DNA of 16,040 nt, taken from Parvularia atlantis (taxonomy: Eukaryota > Opisthokonta > Rotosphaerida). The notes under the pieces were generated by a model. It worked only from the letters and a program-made list of their open reading frames with translations. It did no database searches and was not told the DNA's origin. The translations under genes were made by a program, and so were the position numbers. Where the stretch lies: NCBI GenBank assembly GCA_943704415.1, contig CALSCO010000762.1, positions 1 through 16,040 on the forward strand, given 5' to 3'. Below are positions 8,781 to 16,040 of the stretch, piece after piece (position 1 is the first letter of the stretch; every line of letters begins with the position of its first letter).

Positions 8781-8903
8781 TTCCCAGCCAGCCAGCCGAC
8801 ACTGTCACGATACTATCTGGGTGCCATGCTGGCAAGGTCATCATCGCCGCTTGTCGAGTTCTACCTTTGCGCCGCTGCCGCCGCCGCCGCCGCCGCCGCG
8901 TCG
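8781..8903 (+). promoter_or_regulatory. Intergenic region and 5' leader of fumarylacetoacetase
   Basis: This stretch between the 5-phosphatase end and the FAH start codon has visibly lower GC and no codon bias at 8785-8870. It is followed by a GCC-triplet run at 8871-8900 immediately before the ATG. The run would encode alanines if translation began at an upstream in-frame ATG at 8826, but the FAH family starts at 8904. Confidence 0.55.
8871..8900 (+). repeat. GCC triplet run in the FAH 5' leader
   Basis: A nearly perfect run of GCC/CCG triplets, broken by one T, ends four bases before the FAH start codon. Such GC-rich leaders can form stable structure near the start; an effect on translation is speculation. 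Confidence 0.7.
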
Positions 8904-10520
8904 ATGTCGTCGTTCGTTCCCGTGGCGCCGACGAGCCCGTTCCCGCTGCAGAACCTGCCGTACGGCGTGTTCTCGACGGCGGCGCAGCCACAGCCGCGCG
9001 TCGGCGTGGCGATCGGCGAGGCCGTGCTGGACCTGGCCGCCGTCGCGCACCACTTTGACGGCCCGCTGCTGGGCGCCGGCGTCGCCGCCCGCGTCTTCGC
9101 CGCGCCCGCGCTCAACGCGTTTATGGGCCTCGAGCGCGCGCACTGGGCCGAGGCGCGGCGCACGATCACGCGCCTGCTGTCGGCCGACGAGCCGCGGCTG
9201 CGCGACGACGCGGCGCTGCGGGCGATGGCGCTGATCCCGATGCGCGACGTGCGGTGCGGCTCCCTCACGGCCCGTGCCCGATGCACGTCGCGTGACGCGT
9301 GGCTCGTGCAGGATGCACCTCCCCGCCGACATCGGCGACTACACCGACTTTTACTCGTCCAAGGAGCACGCGAGCAACGTCGGCGTCATGTTCCGCGGCA
9401 AGGACAACGCGCTCATGCCCAACTGGTGCGTGAGCCTCGTACACCGGCCGCCTGTGTGCTGATCGGCCGCGGCAGGCTGCATCTGCCCGTCGGCTACCAC
9501 GGCCGCGCCTCGTCCATCGTCGTCTCGGGCACGCCCATCCGCCGCCCGTGCGGCCAGCTCAAGCCGGACGAGAAGTCGCCGCCCGTGTACGGTGCGAGCA
9601 AGGAGCTCGACTTTGAGCTCGAGATGGTGCGGCACGCGCGAGCGTGGACCGGCGGTGTCGGTGCTGACGCTGGCGGGCCGCGCGCAGGCGTTCTTCGTCG
9701 GCGGCAAGGCCACCACGGTTGGCGAGACCATCCCGATCGAGAAGGCGCGCGAGCACATCTTCGGCATGGTCGTGATGAACGACTGGAGTGGTGCGGCACC
9801 GCATGCGCGCGTTCCATGCACTTGACGCGGCTGCCCCAGCGCGCGACATCCAGCGCTGGGAGTACGTCCCGCTCGGCCCGTTTCTCGGCAAGAACTTTGG
9901 CACGACGATCTCGCCCTGGGTCGTCACGCTCGAGGCGCTCGCGCCGTTCCTGGCGGACGGCCCCGCGCAGAGCCCCGAGCCGCTGCCGTACCTGCGCGAG
10001 AGCCCCGCCGGCAGCACGTTCGACATCCAGCTCGAGGTGCACCTGCAGCGTGCGTTTGCCGTCCGCCCTGCTGCAACGCGTGCACGGCTCACGCGCGCGC
10101 GTGCTTTACTCGCAGCGAACGAGAAGCCGGGCTTTCAGGTGATCAGCAAGTCCAACTTCAAGTACCTGTACTGGTCGATGCAGCAGCAGCTCGTGCACCA
10201 CACGGTCAATGGCTGCAACGTGCGCCCGGGCGACCTCATGGGCTCGGGCACGATCTCGGGCCCAACCGAGTCGTCGCGCGGCTCGATGCTCGAGCTGGCG
10301 TGGAAGGGCACGACGCCCGTGTCGCTGGGCGAGGGCGTGGCGCCGCGCGCGTTCCTGCACGACGGCGACGTGCTCAACCTCGTCGGTGCGCGGGCGTGCT
10401 GTCTTGCCTGTGCGGCGCTGACGAGCCGGCCGCGCCATAGGCTTCTGTCAGGGTGACGGCTACCGCATTGGCTTTGGCGACTGCATCGGCCAGGTGCTGC
10501 CGGCCACGCCGCAGTTCTGA
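8904..10520 (+). CDS. FAH: Fumarylacetoacetase
   Basis: Last enzyme of tyrosine and phenylalanine breakdown; it hydrolyses 4-fumarylacetoacetate to fumarate and acetoacetate in the cytosol. Exons: 8904-9253, 9312-9425, 9476-9626, 9688-9790, 9840-10049, 10116-10385, 10441-10520; 425 aa against about 419 in mammals, so full length. The start [20 protein letters not shown] matches the family N-terminus and decides the start. Conserved blocks: [18 protein letters not shown] with metal ligand D129 and catalytic H136, [28 protein letters not shown] with metal ligands E202 and E204, [20 protein letters not shown] with D237, [19 protein letters not shown], and the C-terminal [17 protein letters not shown]. 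No catalytic residue is missing. Its stop lies 59 bases from the stop of the convergent gene at 10580. Confidence 0.97.
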
Positions 10521-10579
10521 AAGAAGACTCTTATGTTTCGCGTGGGTACTCGTACACCGCGGGTTACGTGGGGCAAACG
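10521..10579. terminator. Shared 3' region of two convergent genes
   Basis: Only 59 bases separate the FAH stop (TGA, 10518-10520) from the stop of the minus-strand gene (TAG, 10582-10580). No AATAAA is present on either strand. The two mRNAs probably overlap at their 3' ends. Confidence 0.45.
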
Positions 10580-12298
10580 CTACAGGACCATTGACGCATC
10601 CGCGGCCGGGCCGGGGTCGGGGGCGGCGGGCGGCGGCGGCGGTGAGGAGGCCGACGGCGGGGGTGTTTGCGTGTGCAGCGACGACGGCGTGAGTGGCACG
10701 GCGCGCAGGGTCGAGGGCGGGCCGAAGGGGATGCGGACGATGCTATGGCCTGACGCCGACGGCGGGCGGATCGGGCCGTCCATCTCGCTCTCGTCCAGGC
10801 GGAAGTCGCTGTCGACCCGGGCGAGCGCCGCGAGCACGACCGGGCTGCGCGAGAGCGACGGCATCACCGGGTTGTTGAACGGCGGCAGCGGCGGCGAGCG
10901 CAGGCGTTTGGCCGTGGCCTCGGCACGGTCGTCCGAAAACGACGCTGCGCGCCGCGACGCCAATTAGGGCATGCACGCACAGTGCGCAGCACACGCACGC
11001 TTGCGCTTGAGTCGCAGCGGCTGCAGATGCGCCGGGTGGCTGCGCGGCGACGGCGCGGGCGACGACAGCGGCGAGGGCGACCGCGAGGGTGACGCCGACG
11101 GCGCCGGGATGCCAAACAAGCCCGTCGGCATAGCCTGCTGCAGCGGCGGTGCCATTGTCTGCCGTCAGCCGTGAGATGCCGCGCGCACGTTCGCCGTCCA
11201 GCCGCACCGCGACGGTAAACTCCGACTGCGAGCTGTCGGAGCGCGAGATGCTGCGCGCGGGCGAGGGCTCGCGCGTCATGGTCGGGGCTGTCGCTGCGCA
11301 GCGTGTCAGCGCGCAACACCCCCCCTCTGCGCCCGGCCTGCAGCACGCACACGCTGGCGGCGTGCCAAAGAGCGATGACGACTCTTCCGTGCGCTTCTCC
11401 TCGTCGAGGATCTCGTGGATGCGGTTGTTGACGGGCTGCGCGCGGTTGAGCGCAGGGCTGTGCGCAGCATGCGAGCGCGTGCGCACGCACCAGGTGTGAC
11501 TCGGACAGCGACACGCGCCGCTGGAAGCGGGAGTGCAGCGTGCCGACGGCCGCGTCGCTGTTGATGCGCACAGGCTCAACGGACGCGGCTGTGAGGGCGC
11601 GCGTTAGCGAGGCGATCTCTGCATGCGCACGAGCAAGCACATTTGAGGTAGCGGTGCGACAGCACGCGGCTTGAGGGTGACGACGCGATCGACCGCGGGC
11701 TGCGCTCGACCTGCCGCCGGTCGTACTCCTCCTCGTCCGCGCTCCCGTGGTCGAGGGTCATCTTGTCGCCCTGCGGCGAGCGCGCAGCGTGAGCGGCGTG
11801 CACCGCGACGCGCGATCCGCCGCTGCGCACCTCGGGCAGCGGCCCGACCGACGACCGCAGCCACTCTCGCGTCGCCCGCTCCTTGGCGTCGTGCTCGTGC
11901 GACGGCTCGGGCGAGAACTGCGCGCGTGACGTGAGCAGGCGACGCAGCACCACGATGCGCGACGCACGCCGTCCATGTGCCACATCGGCTGCACGTCGGC
12001 GTCGTCCTCCTTGGCCCCATCGCCATCGTCGCCATCGTCATTGGCGCGCCGTCGGTCGTGCCCGGGCGCTGCCGGCGCGGTGGCCGCTGCGCCCGCCGGG
12101 CCGCCGCCCACATCGTCCACGTCGTCCACGCCCTCGTCCTCGTCGTCGCCGCCGTCGCCGTCGCCCTCGGTCAGGTGCCCCTCGGTCGCCTGCGAGTCCG
12201 AGTCGTCGCTGTCGCGCGCTATCCCGCTCCACGACTGCCGCGCGCGCGCTGAGCACGTCGGCACGCACGTCACCAGCACGCACGATCGGCCGCTGCAT
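10580..12298 (-). CDS. Unrecognised Ser/Pro-rich, acidic, probably disordered protein
   Basis: I do not recognise a family. Exons on the minus strand: 12298-12284, 12234-11968, 11917-11831, 11770-11666, 11616-11491, 11435-11351, 11293-11208, 11158-10999, 10944-10580; 431 aa. All junctions keep frame, use GTGCG-type donors (one GTGCTG), and exons show strong G/C third-position bias, so the model is sound. The first exon encodes five residues (MQRPI). Residues 6-94 are very acidic (runs of D/E/G). A short helical-looking segment follows about 159-220, with [10 protein letters not shown] (S194, PKA-type RRxS) and [15 protein letters not shown]. The C-terminal half is Ser/Pro-rich with many SP and TP sites, LRLKRKPSFSDD (RKxS at S312, possible nuclear signal) and [10 protein letters not shown]. 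It may be a phosphoregulated scaffold or nuclear protein; this is inference. Divergent with MOB. Confidence 0.8.
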
Positions 12299-12563
12299 TC
12301 TCCGCGCACACGCGCGCCTCGCGCCGCCGTGCAACGCGCCCGCCGTGAGCCTGCCGAACGCGACGCGCGCCGTGAGCACCGTCTGCGCACTCGCCCTACC
12401 CGCCCATCTTTTCGTGCGCAATTTCCCAGTCAGGCGCATCGCCATCGTGGGTCGGGCCGCGCTTGAGACACGCGGTTTCTGCTGTTGTTGCCGCTGCTCG
12501 TTCGTCCGAGCGTCGCGGCGCCCTTCACGTTCTCGTCGCCTTCGCCTCCGCACGCGACGAGCC
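12299..12563. promoter_or_regulatory. Divergent promoter between the disordered-protein gene and MOB
   Basis: The 265 bases between start codons contain no coding-like frame. The half nearer MOB is pyrimidine-rich on the plus strand (about 12478-12560), typical of a 5' leader. No TATA box or CCAAT box is evident. Confidence 0.5.
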
Positions 12564-13637
12564 ATGTCGAAGCTGTCGCAGTACTTTGCGAAGGACAAGA
12601 CGTTCCGGCCCAAGAAGAAGTTTGATCAGGGTGCGCGCCGTCTCTCTCTCTCTCTCCCCCTCCCTCTCGCCCACATTGCGCGTCAAGGATCGCTGCGCTA
12701 CGAGCTGCACAAGAAGGCCAAGGCCTCGCTCGGCGCCGGCCACCAGATGAAGGAGTCGGTCAAGCTGCCGCCCGGCGACGACCCGAACGAGTGGCTCGCC
12801 GTGCACGGTGCGCGGCGCGCGCACGACCAGATATGGCGCGCCCACCTCACCCGCCCGCCCGCAGTGGTCGACTTCTTCAACCGGGTCAACCTCATCTACG
12901 GCACGCTGAGCGAGTTCTGCACGACCAAGACGTGCCCGCGCATGATGGCCGGCCCGCAGTGCGTCGGCGTCGTCGGCTGCGGCATCCGTGTCATCTGCCC
13001 TCACACGACCCGCCAGGTTCGAGTACTACTGGAAAGACGAGAACAACCCCAAGTTCAAGACGGCCCAGAGCGTGTCCACGCCCGAGTACGTCGACCTGCT
13101 CATGACCTGGGTCGAAGCGCAGATCAACGACGAGAGCATCTTCCCGCCAGACGTCGGTGCGCGCGCCCCCCCTTGCAGCCGTTACTTGGTGCCCATCAGC
13201 GCACCCGGCGCGCGCGCAGGCCAGCAGTTCCCGAAGGAGTTCAAGAACGTCTGCCGCAACATCTTCAAGCGGCTCTCGCGCGTCTTTTGCCACGTCTACA
13301 TCCACCACTTTGACAAGATCACCGGTGCGCCACAGACGCGCGAGACGCTCACAACCGCTGACGATGTGCGCACGTACGCAGAGATCGGCGCCGAGGCACA
13401 CAGTGCGGCACCCCTCACCCACATGAGTGCGCACTCACCGCCCCCCGCGCGCGCGCACACACACAGTCAACACGTGCTTCAAGCACTTTTACTTCTTCAC
13501 GATGGAGTTCAAGCTCGTCGACGAGAAGGAGTACGAGCCGATCGTGCGTGCCTCGCGCACGATGCGGTGCATACGACTCACCAACGCGCCCGCGCCAGAA
13601 CGAGCTCATCGCCACACTCACGGCACAAACGGACTGA
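12564..13637 (+). CDS. MOB1: MOB1-like kinase activator
   Basis: Adaptor that binds and activates NDR/LATS kinases in Hippo, mitotic-exit or morphogenesis signalling. Exons: 12564-12630, 12688-12807, 12865-12958, 13017-13156, 13220-13324, 13382-13402, 13467-13543, 13599-13637; 220 aa, close to the 216 aa of MOB1. Recognisable sequence: [68 protein letters not shown] with zinc ligands C81 and C86, [28 protein letters not shown] with zinc ligands H165 and H170, and [15 protein letters not shown]. It belongs to the MOB1 side of the family rather than phocein/MOB4, judged from the FRPKK start and the spacing. Exon 6 is a 21-base micro-exon. Intron 1 has a CT-rich tract and an AAG instead of CAG acceptor. 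Convergent with the TRIM-like gene. Confidence 0.95.
12641..12668 (+). repeat. (TC)n / pyrimidine tract in MOB intron 1
   Basis: A TC repeat followed by C-rich sequence inside intron 12631-12687. It may serve as a strong polypyrimidine tract, fitting the non-standard AAG acceptor at the end of this intron. Confidence 0.75.
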
Positions 13638-13828
13638 GCTGTGCGGCGTTTGTGTGTCTGTGTCTGTGCGCGTTTGCATGCCTGATAAGCGAATACGCAC
13701 TGCACAATGGGCGTGGGGGATCCAGGCGCGAACCGTCATGCCGCCACGTACTGAGCACGGCTCATCACAACACACCAAAAGTACGAAAACACACACACCG
13801 CAGAAGCACAAACAAGCTTCAGTTCAGC
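13638..13828. terminator. Convergent 3' region of the MOB and TRIM-like genes
   Basis: There is no coding-like frame in these 191 bases. Next to the MOB stop is a TG-rich run on the plus strand (13648-13671). Next to the other stop is an AC run (13786-13798), which reads TG-rich in the sense of the minus-strand gene. Both genes therefore have GT-rich RNA shortly after their stops, as expected for downstream cleavage/polyadenylation elements. No AATAAA is seen. Confidence 0.45.
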
Positions 13829-15921
13829 TCACCACATATGCAGGTAGGCACCATTGTCCGAGTGCACGGTCGCCGCAACCATGCTGGTCACGGGCGAGAA
13901 TGCAACAGCCACGCAATTGTTGCTCCGGCTCCTTGGCCAGCTGTGCACTCGTTCGCCTTCCACGACCCACGCAGATAGGCTATCGCGCTCGCCGACGATG
14001 AGCACGCGGCTGGCCGGGTCCCAGGCGAGTCCACGAGCAGAAAGCCTTTTCCCGGGCTCGTCACAGTCGCCCATGGTGCGCAGGAGAGCGCCCGTCTCCA
14101 GCGACAGCACACTAAGACCAGCGGTACCTGGCAGAAGACAGATTACCAGCTGTTCCTCCGCAATGGCCACCAAGCCAAAGTCGAAGCGTGAATAGTTACA
14201 AGAACTGGCACTGAACACCCATCGCAGCGAACCGTCAGCGTTCAAAAGCCTGATCATGAATTTGGAGTCCGAGATGGCCACGGTGTCACACGATTTCTGC
14301 GCGTTCAAAAAGCTCACGAGTAACGTGCCGTCGTGAAGCGCAAACACCTCATGTGGCGAATCAGTGTTGCAGCTGATGGTGCGCTCAATCGCACCCGTTT
14401 CGCTGTTGAGCAGCTCAAGGCGGTTGTGCGTAGTCTGACTCGGATGAGTCGAACAGTAATTGCGAAACGTCACCCAGATGCTGCCGCTCCGCGCAACAGA
14501 AACGCTGAACGGCCGGTCCGAGGTCGCCACGCACCGCAGAAACGTGCCGTCAGCAGAAAAGAACTGCAATCGCTTGTTGTTCATATCAGCAACGACCACA
14601 TGCCCCTGAGCGGTGAACGCGACACCACTCGGCTCATCAAACAGTCCAGGCTCGGCACTCCTGGATCTGCCAATGTTGCGCACAGGCCAATCGAGCTTGC
14701 GGTAGTCGCGCCCTGGGCGAGCATGTTCGCGTTCTGCCGCGAGGCCGCACAGGGACGTCATCTTGACCGTTCCCAGCTTCAACGCGTCCAGCGTCAGCAC
14801 GGCCTCAAGTGTCGGCAGCTGACCGAGCGCCACCATCGCCGTGCTGGTGACCAGCGGCTCCGCGCTGTCATTGGCCACGTGCCGCTTGAGCGTCCGCAGT
14901 CGCGCCACCAGCTGCTCGCGCTCCCGCACTGCTTGCGTCGACCTGCACGCCAGTGTCGCCTGCGCTATCTCGTGCGCGCGTGCCAGGTGGTCTTCGGTCA
15001 GCGCGCGCATGTCCTTCTGGTCCATCAGCGCCTTGATGTCGGCCGTCAGCGCCTTGTCTAGCGCCATCGTCAGCTCGTCCTTGCGGCTGCGCAGATCGTT
15101 CACCTTGCACTGCAGCGGCTCAATCAGCGGGTTGTAGAACTCGTTCAGGGCGACCAGTCGCTTCCCGCGGTGCTCCTCCAAGCGACCCACCAGCGCGTCA
15201 ATGCCGTCCTGCACCGTTTGGCACCGCATCCACCGCGGCTGGAACTGCGCCTCCGCCGCTGCGATCGCCGCGCGCTGCTTCTCGAGGCCAGCGTCGAGCG
15301 GAATGAGCGGATGTCCTTCGTGCGCCGACGAGTCGCAGTCGGCGCAGGCGAGGTGATCGCACAGGTCGCAGTATTGCGTCGCACCGTTGCCCGGGTGCGC
15401 GCGGCACGTCAGGCCAGTCGGCGCCGCGTCGGGCTTGCGTGCGATAATGTGCTCTCGCGTGTCGACCGGCTGATGCGCGTTCGCCTCGCGCGCGCAAAAC
15501 TCGCCGCCACACGTCTCGCAGCGGTGCGTCGCAAGCACCTCCTCGCACAACTGGCACATCGTCGCTGCCACATTGGCGGGCTCGAGCAGGTCGGCGCGGG
15601 CAAACTCGGCGTGGCAATACGTCAGGCCGAGAAGGTACAGACACTTGCGCCGCGCGTCGGTCGTCTTGCGCACGCACACTGCGCAGATCGGGTGCAGGCA
15701 CGGCGTTCGTCCAGCGTCCGAGCCCAGCTCGTCGAAGCAGAACGGGCACGCTGCGCCGTGCGCTGTGAGCGCGCCTCGGCCGTTGCGAGCCGCGCACCGG
15801 GTGGCTCCACGGCGTCGGCGCTCGTGCCGTCCGTCCGCATCTCGTCGCTGTCGTGCACCGCGCGCTTGCCCTTGCGAAGACCGCGCGCCCTGCCCGCCGC
15901 CTTCCTGCGCCCCGGCGGCAT
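13829..15921 (-). CDS. RING / double B-box / coiled-coil / NHL protein (TRIM-NHL-like)
   Basis: Probable E3 ubiquitin ligase or RNA/protein scaffold with the order seen in TRIM2/3/32/71. Exons on the minus strand: 15921-15798 and 15750-13829; 681 aa. Basic N-terminus with RKAAGRARGLRKGKR. RING-like finger from residue 43: CPFC, then CLHPICAVC, then a KCLYLLGLTYC pair, so the last ligand pair is unusual. B-box 1 about 106-143 (MCQLCEEVLATHRCETC). B-box 2 157-188 (CRAH, CDLC, CADC, HEGH). Coiled coil about 195-335. C-terminal beta-propeller about 395-681, with one clear NHL repeat (FDEPSGVAFTAQGHVVVADM) and weaker ones. The 47-base intron joins EPP to ACPFC. The second exon is 1,922 bases without introns, and its 3' half is visibly less GC-biased than the neighbours. 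The start could also be the internal ATG at residue 28. Confidence 0.88.
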
Positions 15922-15984
15922 CCGCGGCCCGACCGCGATGCCGCTATGCCAGCAGCGACAAACGTGACAGTGTGCACGTGACCG
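15922..15984. promoter_or_regulatory. Upstream region of the TRIM-like gene with an E-box
   Basis: Contains CACGTG at 15975-15980 within GCACGTGAC, a bHLH-type E-box. If the ATG at 15985 is real, these 63 bases form a divergent promoter. Function is inferred from position only. Confidence 0.3.
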
Positions 15985-16040
15985 ATGCTGCGCGACCTCG
16001 GCGGCGCGGCGGGCGACAAGGCGGGCGGCGGGGGGCCCGC
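15985..16040 (+). CDS. Possible start of a divergent gene, cut by the window edge
   Basis: From the ATG at 15985 an open frame runs to the end of the window (MLRDLGGAAGDKAGGGGP). Every complete codon ends in G or C, like the real exons here, but in such GC-rich DNA 18 codons are weak evidence. No family can be assigned. It would run opposite to the TRIM-like gene. Confidence 0.3.
   Translation, partial: MLRDLGGAAGDKAGGGGP

Noticed and set aside
8826-8903. Upstream in-frame start for fumarylacetoacetase giving a poly-alanine leader
   Set aside because: The FAH family begins at MSSF (8904); the upstream part lacks codon bias and is a GCC repeat.
12038-12613. Minus-strand open frame crossing the MOB start and promoter
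   Set aside because: Arg-rich shadow frame. The real minus-strand gene starts at 12298, supported by splice junctions and codon bias.
1-16040. Prokaryotic or mobile features: operons, CRISPR, insertion sequences, tRNA or rRNA genes
   Set aside because: Genes are intron-rich and eukaryotic. I found no terminal inverted repeats, transposase motifs, spaced direct repeats or RNA-gene signatures.

Overview
The window is a GC-rich, gene-dense piece of a nuclear genome from a unicellular eukaryote. Coding third positions are almost all G or C. Genes are broken by about 58 very short introns (mostly 47-66 bases), most with a GTGCG donor, a CTGAC/CTCAC-like branch site and a CAG acceptor. Intergenic gaps are only 59-265 bases. 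F-BAR, MOB and a TRIM-NHL-like architecture point loosely to a free-living protist near Amorphea (amoebozoan, apusomonad or unicellular opisthokont relatives). I cannot name the organism.

Layout. 1-406: no gene; it looks like the promoter of a gene running left off the window. 407-1564 (-): stand-alone alanyl-tRNA editing protein (AlaX type), 302 aa. 1565-1694: short divergent promoter with tandem repeats. 1695-3617 (+): serine hydroxymethyltransferase, 461 aa, 10 exons. 3719-about 8780 (+): large protein of about 1,200 aa with an F-BAR-like domain, a PH-like domain, an inositol polyphosphate 5-phosphatase domain carrying a big insertion, and a C2-like domain. Its 3' end is unresolved. 8904-10520 (+): fumarylacetoacetase, 425 aa. 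10580-12298 (-): unrecognised Ser/Pro-rich, probably disordered protein, 431 aa. 12564-13637 (+): MOB1-like kinase activator, 220 aa. 13829-15921 (-): RING / B-box / coiled-coil / NHL protein, 681 aa, with one intron. 15985-16040 (+): possible start of a further divergent gene.

The genes are mostly housekeeping: serine/glycine and one-carbon metabolism, tRNA quality control, tyrosine breakdown, phosphoinositide signalling and Hippo/NDR signalling. They do not form an operon-like system. The only plausible functional pairing is the divergent AlaX/SHMT pair, because AlaX-type proteins clear serine or glycine wrongly attached to tRNA-Ala and SHMT interconverts those two amino acids. No mobile element, CRISPR array, tRNA or rRNA was seen. 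The most novel items are the F-BAR/5-phosphatase fusion, the insertion in its catalytic domain, the TRIM-NHL-like gene, and GC-AG introns, one placed directly after the PLP-lysine codon of SHMT. Exon boundaries were inferred by eye from splice motifs, reading-frame continuity and conserved family sequence.
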